A DNA stretch of 29,104 nt from an uncultured Collinsella sp. GTDB lineage: Bacteria > Actinomycetota > Coriobacteriia > Coriobacteriales > Coriobacteriaceae. The notes below the pieces were generated by a model. That model worked only from the letters and a program-made list of their open reading frames with translations. It searched no databases and had not been told where the DNA came from. Position 1 is the stretch's first letter. The number at the start of each line of letters is the position of its first letter. Below are positions 1 to 8,419 of the stretch, piece by piece. Both the position numbers and the translations under genes were made by a program. The DNA is taken from NCBI GenBank assembly GCA_902493545.1, contig CABUQI010000006.1:1-29104 (forward strand). Reading direction: 5' to 3'.

Positions 1-1
1 G

Positions 2-2437
2 CTGACCTCTAAGAAGGCCATCGCGGTGCGCGACGGTGCCGAGGTGGAGCTCGACCTGGACCAGATCGTGCTCGACGACATCATCCGCCTGGGGCGCGGC
101 GACCAGATTCCCGCTGACGCCGTGGTGGTTTCGGGCGAGGCGCTCGTGAACGAGAGCTTGCTGACGGGCGAGAGCGACCTTATTAAGAAGCAGCCTGGTT
201 CTGAGCTCATGAGCGGCAGCTTTATCGACTCGGGCCTGCTGCGCGCCCGCGTGATTCATGTCGGCGCCGACAACTACGTGGCTAAAATTAATAACGAGGC
301 GAAGTACGTCAAAACAGTCAATTCCGAGATCATGAACGCGCTTAACGCCATCGTGCGCTTTGCGAGCATCATCATGATCCCGCTCGGTTTGGCGTTGTTT
401 GCCTCGAGTGTGAGCGAGCTGTGGGATGCCGCGGGAACCCCGGGCGATAGTGCGCTTTCGTGGTGCTTCTCCGAGCTGTTGGCTGGTCATGTGCCTTCGT
501 CGGCGCTGCTGTCCACGGTGGGCGCCCTGCTGGGCATGATCCCGCAAGGCCTGGTGCTGCTGACTTCGTCGGTGCTCGCGATTGCCACGGTGCGCCTGGC
601 GCGTCGCAAGGTGCTGGCACAGCAGCTTTACTGCATCGAGACGCTCGCGCGCGTTGACGTGCTGTGCCTGGACAAGACGGGCACCATTACCTCGGGTCGT
701 ATGGAGGTCGAGGGAACCTACCCGCTGCCTGTTGAGGGTGTTGGCTTTGGCGTGGACTCGGACGAGGCGGCTGTTCCCGTCGATACCACAGTGCTCGATT
801 TTGTGCTGGCTAACGTCGCGCGTGCGACTTCGGCCGATGCCAACGAGACCTGCCAGGCGCTGCTCAACTATTACGCCGATCGCCCGGTCGAGGTGTCCGA
901 GCCGCTGTCGGTCATTCCGTTCTCGTCCTCCAAAAAGTGGAGCGGCGCGTCGTTTGCGCAGGGCTCCTATGTGATGGGCGCCGCGCAGTTTGTGCTTTCG
1001 GAGCGTGTGTTTTCGCAGGTCGAGAACCGTGTCGCCGAGCTTGCCGATACCTGCCGCGTGCTCGTGGTGGCGCGCGTGGACGGCTTTACGCCCGATGGCG
1101 ATATGGTGGGCGAGGCCGAGCCCGTGGGCTTTGTGACCATCCGCGACGAGATTCGTACCTCGGCGGCCGAGACCATCGGCTACTTTAACGAGCAGGGCGT
1201 GACCCTCAACGTGATCAGTGGCGACGACCCGCGTACGGTGTCGTCGATCGCGCGCGTGGTGGGCGTGCCGGGGGCGGACGCTTATGTGGACGCCACGACG
1301 CTCGATACGCCGGCCAAGCTCGATGCCGCAGTGGACCGCTACCACGTCTTTGGTCGTGTGACCCCGCAGCAGAAGCGCGAGCTCGTGCAGGCGCTCAAGC
1401 GCCGCGAGCACACCGTGGCCATGACGGGCGACGGCGTCAACGACGTGCTGGCGCTCAAGGAGGCCGACTGCTCCGTGGCCATGGCGGCCGGCTCCGATGC
1501 CGCGCGCAACGTGGCCGAGATCGTACTCGTCGACAACGACTTTGCCTCGATGCCCGCCGTGGTGGCCGAGGGCCGTCGCTCCATCAACAACCTGCAGCGT
1601 TCGGCCTCGCTATTCCTGACCAAGACGCTGTTCTCGATGGGCCTGGCGGCGCTGTGTATCGCGCTGCCGCCGTACCCCTTCGAGCCCATCCAGATGACGC
1701 TCATTAACTTCTTCTGCATCGGCGCGCCGGGCTTTGTGTTGGGCCTGGAGCCCAACAATGCTCGCGTGAAGGGTGCGTTTTTGAGCAACGTACTCAAGCG
1801 TGCACTGCCGGCGTCGATTGCGGTCATTTTGGCTACGGCGCTCGATATCTTTGTGGCGCGCGTGTTTGGTTTTAGCCAGCTCACGCTGTCTACGATGTGC
1901 CTGCTTACGTCGTGTGCGGCGAGCGTCAGCCTGATCTGGCGCATCTCGCAGCCTCTCACGCCCTTACGTGTGGTGCTCTTTGTGTTTGTAGTCGCCGGCA
2001 TCCTGGTGGGCGTTATCGGATTCCCGGAGCTGCTGTCCATTGCCAACCTGTCGATGGGCCAGATGGTTATCTTGGCTGTCATCGTGGTCTTTACCTGCTC
2101 GGTGTTCTTTAAGCTCGCCACGATGATGGATTCGCTCAAGCCGCGTCGTCGTCATGCCGCAACTGGTTTTGGCCGTGGTGTGCGCGTCCACCTGGGTCGC
2201 GGTGGCGGCAAGGTGAGCTCGACGGGCTCGACGGCCGAACGTTTTGCCAAGCGCGTTGCCGCCGACATGGCGCAGCGCCGTGAAGATCGCACCGCTCGCG
2301 AGGCCGAGGCCCGCGCACTCGAGGGCGTGGCCCAGGCCCAGCCCAAGAAAAAGAAGAGTACCGGAGCCAAGCGCTCTCGCGTGACCAAGTCCGCCCAAGG
2401 CATCAAAGTCTCGATGCCAAGCAAAAAGAAGAAGTAG
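2..2437 (+). CDS. CtpE-like cation-translocating P-type ATPase, 5' end cut off
   Basis: Membrane pump that uses ATP to move a cation; the frame is open to the left edge, so the N-terminus and first membrane helices are missing. Numbering from the first in-frame GTG at 26: actuator-domain TGES at 47-50, the phosphorylated Asp in DKTG at 216-219, and the hinge TGDGVND at 467-473. Two helices flank the actuator-to-P-domain region, the second carrying a PQGL motif, and about six hydrophobic helices follow the P domain. The 'PYPFEP' stretch after the hinge helix resembles mycobacterial CtpE, a proposed calcium pump; the transported ion cannot be read here. After the last helix there is an unusual tail of about 100 residues (702-803), rich in Arg, Lys and Ala and ending in a Lys run. 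No terminator is evident after the stop. Confidence 0.93.
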   Translation: MTSKKAIAVRDGAEVELDLDQIVLDDIIRLGRGDQIPADAVVVSGEALVNESLLTGESDLIKKQPGSELMSGSFIDSGLLRARVIHVGADNYVAKINNEAKYVKTVNSEIMNALNAIVRFASIIMIPLGLALFASSVSELWDAAGTPGDSALSWCFSELLAGHVPSSALLSTVGALLGMIPQGLVLLTSSVLAIATVRLARRKVLAQQLYCIETLARVDVLCLDKTGTITSGRMEVEGTYPLPVEGVGFGVDSDEAAVPVDTTVLDFVLANVARATSADANETCQALLNYYADRPVEVSEPLSVIPFSSSKKWSGASFAQGSYVMGAAQFVLSERVFSQVENRVAELADTCRVLVVARVDGFTPDGDMVGEAEPVGFVTIRDEIRTSAAETIGYFNEQGVTLNVISGDDPRTVSSIARVVGVPGADAYVDATTLDTPAKLDAAVDRYHVFGRVTPQQKRELVQALKRREHTVAMTGDGVNDVLALKEADCSVAMAAGSDAARNVAEIVLVDNDFASMPAVVAEGRRSINNLQRSASLFLTKTLFSMGLAALCIALPPYPFEPIQMTLINFFCIGAPGFVLGLEPNNARVKGAFLSNVLKRALPASIAVILATALDIFVARVFGFSQLTLSTMCLLTSCAASVSLIWRISQPLTPLRVVLFVFVVAGILVGVIGFPELLSIANLSMGQMVILAVIVVFTCSVFFKLATMMDSLKPRRRHAATGFGRGVRVHLGRGGGKVSSTGSTAERFAKRVAADMAQRREDRTAREAEARALEGVAQAQPKKKKSTGAKRSRVTKSAQGIKVSMPSKKKK

Positions 2438-2491
2438 CTACGCGCCCTGGCGATGTTGAATTGGTGCCTTGTTCCTGTGGGGCCGTGGCGA

Positions 2492-2500
2492 TGTTATGCT
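2492..2500 (+). promoter_or_regulatory. Extended -10 promoter element upstream of the zinc-ribbon gene
   Basis: TGTTATGCT reads as an extended -10 (TG-N-TATGCT) about 40 bases before the GTG start. No good -35 box is visible (TTCCTG at 2472-2477 is weak), which fits extended -10 promoters. The element overlaps the second copy of a 10-base direct repeat, TGGCGATGTT (2448-2457 and 2486-2495). Confidence 0.4.
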
Positions 2501-2540
2501 CTAACCTCGATTGTTTGAATTGCTTCGAAAAGAGGATGCC

Positions 2541-3683
2541 GTGATCTGCCCGCATTGCCTTAAGACTATCGAGGACGGCGCCTCGTTCTGCCCCTACTGC
2601 AACGCCTATGTGGGTCCGGGCGATGGTCCCGAGCACACCGAGTTCGTGTTCTGTGAGGGCTGCGGTGCCCGTCTTTCTCCGCACGATCGTACGTGCCCAA
2701 AATGCGGACGCCCCGCTCCGGGTATCCTCTCCGAGGACGCGGCCGCATCCGACCTGGCAGCGGGCCGCACGGCGGGCTTTCCGCGCCTAACGCAAGAGCA
2801 GATCGATACCGAGGTGCCTCATGCGCCCGCCTCGGCTGCCGCGGTTCTTTCGGATGCCGCCGACCCCAATGAGACTTGCGTGCTGCCGGCTTTCGATAAG
2901 GATTTCGGTATCCCCAAGGTCGACATTCCCACGCCCGTTTCCCTGCACGACGATGCTCAAAAACCCAAGCGCAAGGTGCACCCCGACGAGGACGCCTATC
3001 ACAAGCACAAGCGTCATATCCCCAAGCCGCTCATCGTCATCGCGGTCCTTGCCGTCGTGTGCGGTGGTGCGTATTGGTTCGTGACGGCCGATCCCATGGG
3101 TGTCATGCCTGGCTTCTATGACCAGTTTGGCCAGGCCGCGCAGACGACCTTCCCCACGCGCCAAAAGGGCGAGGCGACTGAGGACGATACCAAGCAGGAC
3201 GATTCTGCCGAGGTGGTCCAGGAAGAAACCGTGCTTACCGATGATCAGCTCTATACCAGGCTCGACGGTCTGTATCAGACCATCGTGTCCTACGGTGACG
3301 AGGACCAGATCGGCGAGGTCATCGATTCTTTTAACAATGGCTATCTTCGAACGCCACTGTCCACCCGTCAGGAGCTGTCGCAGAGTGCCTACGCCCTGCG
3401 CGACCAGATCAAAAAGACGCAAGATGAGCTTAACAACCTTAAGTATCAGGACGATACGGTCTATGCGGATGACATCGCCCACTTAAAGCAGCTTGCCGAG
3501 TGGATGTACGAGCGTGTCGACGTGATCTGTCAGAGCTGGGACATCTCGCTGGCCATTCCCGATGGTGAGTCGATGAGTTCCCACCAAAGCGATATCCTGG
3601 CGCCCATCGCGCAGGGCGGCAACAGCGCACTGAACCAGTACGACGCCAATGTGGGTTCCTGGAAGCCGCAGCAGCGTTCCTAA
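2541..3683 (+). CDS. Double zinc-ribbon, single-pass membrane protein of unknown function
   Basis: I do not recognise a named family for the whole protein (380 aa). The N-terminus carries two CxxC pairs (C3/C6 and C18/C21) and a second set (C38/C41 and C52/C55), typical of zinc-ribbon domains of the zinc_ribbon_2/DUF7577 kind. A low-complexity charged linker follows, then a basic stretch and one hydrophobic helix near residues 162-182. The remaining ~195 residues should lie outside the cell; they start with an acidic Glu/Asp-rich segment and continue with a helical, coiled-coil-prone region. GTG at 2541 is chosen because AGAGGA sits just upstream and the first Cys pair follows at once; an in-frame TTG at 2511 would add ten residues and has no better ribosome site. 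Zinc binding and topology are inferred. Confidence 0.82.
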   Translation: MICPHCLKTIEDGASFCPYCNAYVGPGDGPEHTEFVFCEGCGARLSPHDRTCPKCGRPAPGILSEDAAASDLAAGRTAGFPRLTQEQIDTEVPHAPASAAAVLSDAADPNETCVLPAFDKDFGIPKVDIPTPVSLHDDAQKPKRKVHPDEDAYHKHKRHIPKPLIVIAVLAVVCGGAYWFVTADPMGVMPGFYDQFGQAAQTTFPTRQKGEATEDDTKQDDSAEVVQEETVLTDDQLYTRLDGLYQTIVSYGDEDQIGEVIDSFNNGYLRTPLSTRQELSQSAYALRDQIKKTQDELNNLKYQDDTVYADDIAHLKQLAEWMYERVDVICQSWDISLAIPDGESMSSHQSDILAPIAQGGNSALNQYDANVGSWKPQQRS

Positions 3684-3721
3684 AATTAGTTCGCCATAGT
3701 CGGCATAACCTACGTGCGCAA

Positions 3722-3751
3722 TTGATGTAAGCGCATGCTTATTGCTACAAT
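3722..3751 (+). promoter_or_regulatory. Sigma-70-type promoter for the cyclophilin gene
   Basis: TTGATG (3722-3727), an 18-base spacer and TACAAT (3746-3751), the latter preceded by TG-C so that it is also an extended -10. It lies about 40 bases before the ATG at 3791 and probably drives both the cyclophilin and the TPR gene. Confidence 0.65.
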
Positions 3752-3790
3752 TCGTACAAATATGCTTTAAACGCACGAGGAAGGAACCAC

Positions 3791-4333
3791 ATGTTTGGTT
3801 TTAAGAAAGAGCTCTACACGCCCGAGTATCAGCTTGCCGGCGACGAGTGCGCCGTTATCGAGACGTCGAAGGGTACCATCAAGGTCAAGTTTGACGGCGA
3901 GGGCGCTCCCATTCATGTCGCGAACTTCTGCGAGCTTTCTACGATGGGCTTCTATGATGGCCTTAAGTTCCATCGCTATGTGCCCGGTTTTGTCATCCAG
4001 GGCGGCGACCCCAATACCCGCGATATGTCCGGCGCCGACGTCGCCGCTGGTCTTGAGGGCCCCGACGGCATGCCCGGTACCGGTGGCCCCGGCTACTGCA
4101 TCAAGGGCGAGTTTGCCACCAATCCGCGCAACAGCCATGTCGATGGTGCCCTTGCCATGGCACGCTCCATGGACCCCGATTCCGCGGGTTCGCAGTTCTA
4201 CTTCTGCCTGGGCGCCCAGCATAACCTCGATTCCGGTTACACCGTCTTTGGTACCACGGTCGAGGGTCTCGATGTGATTTCGCAGCTGCGTGCCGGCGAC
4301 GAGATCGTCCATGTCGAGATCGTTCACGAGTAA
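3791..4333 (+). CDS. Cyclophilin-type peptidyl-prolyl cis-trans isomerase
   Basis: Catalyses cis-trans isomerisation of Xaa-Pro bonds during protein folding. At 180 aa with no signal peptide it is a cytoplasmic single-domain cyclophilin. The active-site block FHRYVPGFVIQGGD is present, with the catalytic Arg at residue 62, followed by the family patterns ALAMAR, SAGSQFYF and TVFG. The Trp that binds cyclosporin in human CypA is not found before the LD..TVFG segment (Asn sits there), so low drug sensitivity is inferred. The ATG at 3791 has AGGAAGG upstream. It lies 11 bases before the TPR gene and is probably co-transcribed with it. Paralogues are common, so no gene symbol is given. Confidence 0.95.
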   Translation: MFGFKKELYTPEYQLAGDECAVIETSKGTIKVKFDGEGAPIHVANFCELSTMGFYDGLKFHRYVPGFVIQGGDPNTRDMSGADVAAGLEGPDGMPGTGGPGYCIKGEFATNPRNSHVDGALAMARSMDPDSAGSQFYFCLGAQHNLDSGYTVFGTTVEGLDVISQLRAGDEIVHVEIVHE

Positions 4334-4344
4334 AGGGGACTTCC

Positions 4345-5649
4345 TTGAATAGCCAGCTGATCCAACAGGGCCGCGCCGCTTATCGCGCGGGTGATTTTTC
4401 CGCTGCAGCCCAGATGCTTGGGGCGGCAAAGACTCCCGATGAGATTATGGGCGAGGCCGATCACCTTCGTGGCAACGCCTTGATGCACCTGGGCATGTAT
4501 GCCGAGGCCGCCGAGGCTTATGCTGCCGCCCTCAACGACGGCACCTACGGCAAGCGCGGCGCGCTGCTCACCAACCGCGGCAAGGCGCTCGCCGCCGTGG
4601 GCGACTACACGACGGCCGCCCAGGCGTTCTCTGCTGCTACGCAGGATGCTTCCTATGCCACGCCGTTCAAGGCCTATCTGGGCCTGGGCAATGCGCTGTT
4701 CCAGTCGGGCGATTATGCCAACGCAGGTACTGCCTTCCGTCAGGCTGCCATCGACGGCGCCAATCCGGCTCCTGCCGCCGCACTCGGCGAGCTCGGTCGT
4801 TGCTTCATTAAGCTCGGCCGTCCGGCGGATGCCGTGGAGACCTACCGTACGGCTATCGACTTTGCCGGTCCCCGTGACGACACGCGCGCGCTCAACGCCG
4901 GCATGGGTCAGGCGCTTTCTGCCGCCGGCCGTCCCTCCGACGCACTCGACGCCTTTAACGCCGCTACTGCCGATGGCATCTACCAGCTTACCTCCGAGCA
5001 GGCCGATGAGCTTGCCCGCGTGCACGATTCGCTTGCCGCGCTGTCTGCCCAGACGGCTATGGCCACGGCTCCGGCGCCTGCGATGGACGCTCCTGCCGTC
5101 GATCCGCTCGATCCTACGGGCGCGACCGGTCAGTTTATGCCCGATCCCTCGGACACCGGCTTCTTTACACTGTCAGAGTCCGAGATGGTCCAGCAGGACC
5201 GTCAGGATCGTAAGCAGGCCAAGGTCCGTCGTCGCCATCGCCACACGGGTCTCAAAGTCTTCATCGTGCTGCTTCTGCTCATTTTGATTGCTGCGGGCGG
5301 TCTGGGCTTTGCCTACACGCGCGGCTTTGGCTTCCCCTCGCAGGAGTCGGTTATCACCGATCTGTTCCAGGCTGCCGGCGACGGTGACACCGCAAAGGCC
5401 GAGTCTTGCCTGGCCTCGAGCCTGTCCGAGGACGCCAAGTCGATGATCATCTCCTCGATTCCGCAGGGCGCCACCGTGTCCGTCGAGGGCATGGATCAGT
5501 CCATGACCGAGACGACTGCCAAGGTCAAGGCTTCGCTGTCCAAGGGCGGCGAGCAGGAGTACACCGTCAAATTCGTGCGCTCCGACAATCATATCGGCTG
5601 GGCCGTTTCCTCGCTCGATATGGATTTCTCGGCTGCTGACAACCAGTAG
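4345..5649 (+). CDS. TPR-repeat membrane protein with extracytoplasmic DUF4878-like tail
   Basis: A 434-aa protein of unknown role. Residues ~1-230 form tetratricopeptide-type helical pairs (repeats of AAYRAGDFSAAAQ, YAEAAEAYAAAL, GDYTTAAQAF and GRPADAVETYR type), which usually bind other proteins. A Pro/Ala/Asp linker follows, then a basic patch (RRRHRH) and a membrane helix at about 303-325. The basic patch before the helix predicts the TPR part inside and the last ~105 residues outside. That outer domain resembles small NTF2-like DUF4878 domains; this is a weak inference. The start is TTG at 4345, with AAAGGGGA five bases upstream and only 11 bases after the cyclophilin stop. TPR plus cyclophilin suggests a folding or envelope role, but this is only a guess. 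Confidence 0.85.
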   Translation: MNSQLIQQGRAAYRAGDFSAAAQMLGAAKTPDEIMGEADHLRGNALMHLGMYAEAAEAYAAALNDGTYGKRGALLTNRGKALAAVGDYTTAAQAFSAATQDASYATPFKAYLGLGNALFQSGDYANAGTAFRQAAIDGANPAPAAALGELGRCFIKLGRPADAVETYRTAIDFAGPRDDTRALNAGMGQALSAAGRPSDALDAFNAATADGIYQLTSEQADELARVHDSLAALSAQTAMATAPAPAMDAPAVDPLDPTGATGQFMPDPSDTGFFTLSESEMVQQDRQDRKQAKVRRRHRHTGLKVFIVLLLLILIAAGGLGFAYTRGFGFPSQESVITDLFQAAGDGDTAKAESCLASSLSEDAKSMIISSIPQGATVSVEGMDQSMTETTAKVKASLSKGGEQEYTVKFVRSDNHIGWAVSSLDMDFSAADNQ

Positions 5650-5671
5650 TGACCTTATGGGATTTAGCTTT

Positions 5672-5704
5672 GCCCGGCGCTTCACCGCAAGTGAGGTGCC
5701 GGGC
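5672..5704 (+). terminator. Strong GC-rich hairpin between the TPR gene and mreB
   Basis: Arms 5672-5685 and 5691-5704 form a continuous 14-pair stem (two G-U pairs) closed by a 5-base CGCAA loop. It starts 22 bases after the TPR stop. No T-run follows (TTGCGC only), so it may be a weak terminator, a pause site or an mRNA-end stabiliser rather than a classical intrinsic terminator. Confidence 0.5.
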
Positions 5705-5764
5705 TTGCGCTAGTATCATGAGCTAGTAGTTTTCCAGCAATCATCCAACACATCAGGAGTTGCG

Positions 5765-6808
5765 TTGTTTTCTTTGATGGATATGTTCTTCGGTAGCTAT
5801 GCGGGCGATCTTGCCATCGACCTCGGCACCGCAAATACGCTTGTCTCCGTGCGCGGCAAGGGCATTGTCATTCGCGAGCCCTCTGTTGTCGCCATCGACA
5901 AGAACGACGAGCGCATCCTGGCGGTCGGTATCGAGGCAAAGCGCATGCTCGGCCGTACGCCCGGCAACATCGTGGCCGTTCGTCCCCTGAAGGACGGCGT
6001 CATCGCCGACTTCGATGTTACCGAGGCCATGCTTCGCTACTTTATCGACAAGGCTTCCGAGAAGCGCTATCCGTGGACCCCGCGTCCGCGCGTTGTCGTT
6101 TGCGTTCCCTCCGGCGTCACGTCGGTCGAGAAGCGTGCCGTCTTTGAGGCTACGATCCAGGCCGGCGCTCGCCAGGCCTACCTGATCGAGGAGCCCATGG
6201 CTGCTGCTATCGGCGCCGACCTGCCTGTCGAGGAGCCCACCGGCTCCATGGTCATCGACATCGGTGGCGGTACCACCGAGGTTGCCGTTATCGCTATGGG
6301 CGGCATCGTCGTCTCGCAGTCCATCCGTATTGCCGGCGACGAGTTCGATCAGGCCATCCTCACGCACGTTCGCGATGCCTACAACCTTGCCATCGGCGAG
6401 CGTACGGCAGAGGACATCAAGATCAAGGTCGGTTCCGCCGTGCCGCTCAAGGACGAGCTCGACGTCGAGGTCAACGGCCGCGACGTGATCACCGGTCTGC
6501 CCAAGACCGTGCGCATCGAGAGCGAGGAGATTCGTCGCGCGCTCAACAAGCCGCTCGACGAGATGGCCAAGGCCGTCAAGGACGCACTCGACGCTACGCC
6601 TCCCGATCTTGCCTCGGACCTTATGTACTACGGCATTTTGCTGACTGGTGGCGGCGCGCTGCTGCGCGGTCTCGACGTGCGCCTGCGCGATGAGACCGGT
6701 GTTTCGGTCAACGTCAGCCCCACGGCGCTCGATAACGTCGTTAACGGCTGTGCCCGCGTGCTCGAGGCCAATGCGTTTGATGGCGGCTTCGTCCAGACCA
6801 ATGCTTAA
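5765..6808 (+). CDS. mreB: Rod shape-determining protein MreB
   Basis: Bacterial actin homologue that forms membrane-associated filaments directing lateral wall synthesis. At 347 aa it has the family's normal length. Actin-fold nucleotide motifs are intact: phosphate-1 DLGTANT (from residue 19), the EEPMAAAIGA block, phosphate-2 DIGGGT (165-170) and adenosine-binding LTGGG (293-297). The short N-terminus with hydrophobic residues (MFSLMDMFF) could act as a membrane anchor. The TTG at 5765 is chosen because AGGAG lies five bases upstream; the ATG at 5777 would be too far from it. First gene of the mreBCD-PBP2-rodA operon; no convincing promoter was found in the 115-base gap before it. Confidence 0.98.
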   Translation: MFSLMDMFFGSYAGDLAIDLGTANTLVSVRGKGIVIREPSVVAIDKNDERILAVGIEAKRMLGRTPGNIVAVRPLKDGVIADFDVTEAMLRYFIDKASEKRYPWTPRPRVVVCVPSGVTSVEKRAVFEATIQAGARQAYLIEEPMAAAIGADLPVEEPTGSMVIDIGGGTTEVAVIAMGGIVVSQSIRIAGDEFDQAILTHVRDAYNLAIGERTAEDIKIKVGSAVPLKDELDVEVNGRDVITGLPKTVRIESEEIRRALNKPLDEMAKAVKDALDATPPDLASDLMYYGILLTGGGALLRGLDVRLRDETGVSVNVSPTALDNVVNGCARVLEANAFDGGFVQTNA

Positions 6809-6829
6809 TTTCCAAAAGGTGGATTCCAT

Positions 6830-7828
6830 TTGGCACGATCTTCGGGTTTCTCCACAAATCTGAATACCAAGCGACAATCAACGGGTATGCGCCCGTTGAT
6901 TGTTTTCAGCCTGATTTCGGTGTTGCTGCTCACGTTTTACATCCGCGAGGGCGAGGCAGGGCCGATTCATGCCGTGCGTTCGGGCGTAACGACGATTACC
7001 TCTCCGGTGCGCTTTGTGGGCTCGGCTGTGGCGGCTCCCTTCAATGCGATTGGCAACGTGTTCTCTAACCTAACGGCGTCGCAGGACACGCTCGACGAGC
7101 TCAAGAAGCAAAATGAGGAGCTGACCTCTAAGGTCGCCGAGCTTTCTGAGGCTCAAAAGACTGCCGAGCGCCTGGAGGGCCTGGTCGGGCTGCAATCGAC
7201 CTACAACCTCAAATCGACCGCAGCTCGTATCGTTGGTGCCTCCGGCGATGCCTGGACCTCGACCGTTACCATCGACAAGGGCTCTGCCGACGGCCTTACC
7301 ATCAACATGCCCGTGACGAGTTCTGCCGGTGTTATCGGCCAGATTATCGAGGTATCGGCCAAGACCTCTACCGTGCGCCTGATTGGCGACGAGAACTCGG
7401 GCGTGTCCGCCATGGTGCAGGACACGCGCGCCCAGGGTATGCTGCAGGGTCAGGCTGACGGCACGCTGCGTCTTGAGTACGTGAGCGTCGACTCCGATGT
7501 TAAGGTTGGCGATATCATCGTGACCTCTGGCATCGGTGGCGTGTTCCCCAAGGGCCTTCCGCTTGGCACCGTCTCGTCGGTTGAGAAATCGGCAAACGAC
7601 GTGTACTACACCATTGTGGTGCGCGCTCAGACCACGGCCGAGAACAACGAGGAAGTGCTGGTCATCACCTCGCTGACCGACGAACAGTCGGCCTCGGATG
7701 AGGACGTGAGCACGGCCAACAGCACGCCGCAGGGAACGTCGCGCGATGCTGCGACCAAGACGAAGGACGAGAGCTCGGATGACAGTTCCGACACGTCCGA
7801 GACGACCGATTCTGGCTCGAGCGAATAG
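6830..7828 (+). CDS. mreC: Rod shape-determining protein MreC
   Basis: Elongasome scaffold that binds and activates PBP2 from outside the membrane. It has 332 aa: a membrane helix at about 22-38, a coiled coil near 84-118 (LDELKKQNEELTSKVAEL) and the two-lobed beta domain, with GVIGQI and a late VGDIIVTSGIGGVFPKGLPLG segment diagnostic of MreC. The last ~45 residues are Ser/Thr/Asp/Glu rich and probably disordered. TTG at 6830 is used, with an AAGGTGGA ribosome site six bases before it; it lies 21 bases after mreB. Confidence 0.96.
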   Translation: MARSSGFSTNLNTKRQSTGMRPLIVFSLISVLLLTFYIREGEAGPIHAVRSGVTTITSPVRFVGSAVAAPFNAIGNVFSNLTASQDTLDELKKQNEELTSKVAELSEAQKTAERLEGLVGLQSTYNLKSTAARIVGASGDAWTSTVTIDKGSADGLTINMPVTSSAGVIGQIIEVSAKTSTVRLIGDENSGVSAMVQDTRAQGMLQGQADGTLRLEYVSVDSDVKVGDIIVTSGIGGVFPKGLPLGTVSSVEKSANDVYYTIVVRAQTTAENNEEVLVITSLTDEQSASDEDVSTANSTPQGTSRDAATKTKDESSDDSSDTSETTDSGSSE

Positions 7829-7839
7829 GGGGCATGTCC

Positions 7840-8406
7840 ATGGATTTACACGAGCAGGGGATGAGCTCCCGCACGTTTGTAATCGCCGCCATTGTGTGTG
7901 TGCTGCTGCAGGCAGGCCTGGCACCGCAGATCTCCATTGCGGGAGGTCGCGTCAACTTCATGATTATCCTGGTGTGCCTAAGCGTGTTCTCGGGCGACCC
8001 GACCCGTGCCGTCGTGTGCGGTTTTTGCAGCGGCTTGTTTTATGACCTGTCCGCTGCCGTGCCGGTGGGCGTTATGTCGCTCCTGCTGACCGTGGGTTCT
8101 TTTGCCCTGGTGCACAGCGCCGTCGGTCAGACGGGCGGTACCCCAAGTGCGCGCGGCGTCACCGTGGGCGCCTTTGCGCTCGTCATTAATGTGATCTACA
8201 GCATCATCTTGCTGTTTATGGGTTTGGAGACGAGCTTTGTCGTGGCGATCTTCGGCCATGCGCTGCCGTCTTCGATCCTGACGGGTCTGGTTGCCATTCC
8301 GTTTTTGATGTCCGGCGTCGTGCCGCAGTCCGGCTATGGATTCTCCGCACGTGGCGGACGCCAGACGGGTATGCGCTTTAAGCCCAAGACCCGCAAGCTC
8401 AAATAG
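7840..8406 (+). CDS. mreD: Rod shape-determining protein MreD
   Basis: Small polytopic membrane protein linking MreC to the RodA/PBP2 synthase. About 188 aa with five to six hydrophobic segments and the MreD hallmark LSVFSGDPTRAVVCGFCSG. The tail is basic. AGGGGG at 7827-7832 gives seven-base spacing to ATG 7840 but only one base to the in-frame ATG at 7834, so the second ATG is preferred; the difference is two residues. It lies between mreC and the PBP2 gene, which supports the call. Confidence 0.92.
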   Translation: MDLHEQGMSSRTFVIAAIVCVLLQAGLAPQISIAGGRVNFMIILVCLSVFSGDPTRAVVCGFCSGLFYDLSAAVPVGVMSLLLTVGSFALVHSAVGQTGGTPSARGVTVGAFALVINVIYSIILLFMGLETSFVVAIFGHALPSSILTGLVAIPFLMSGVVPQSGYGFSARGGRQTGMRFKPKTRKLK

Positions 8407-8419
8407 GGGAGGCCCGTAG

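Noticed and set aside
5753..6877. A 374-codon minus-strand frame opposite mreB.
   Set aside because: Shadow frame; mreB motifs are intact on the plus strand and the antisense protein resembles nothing.
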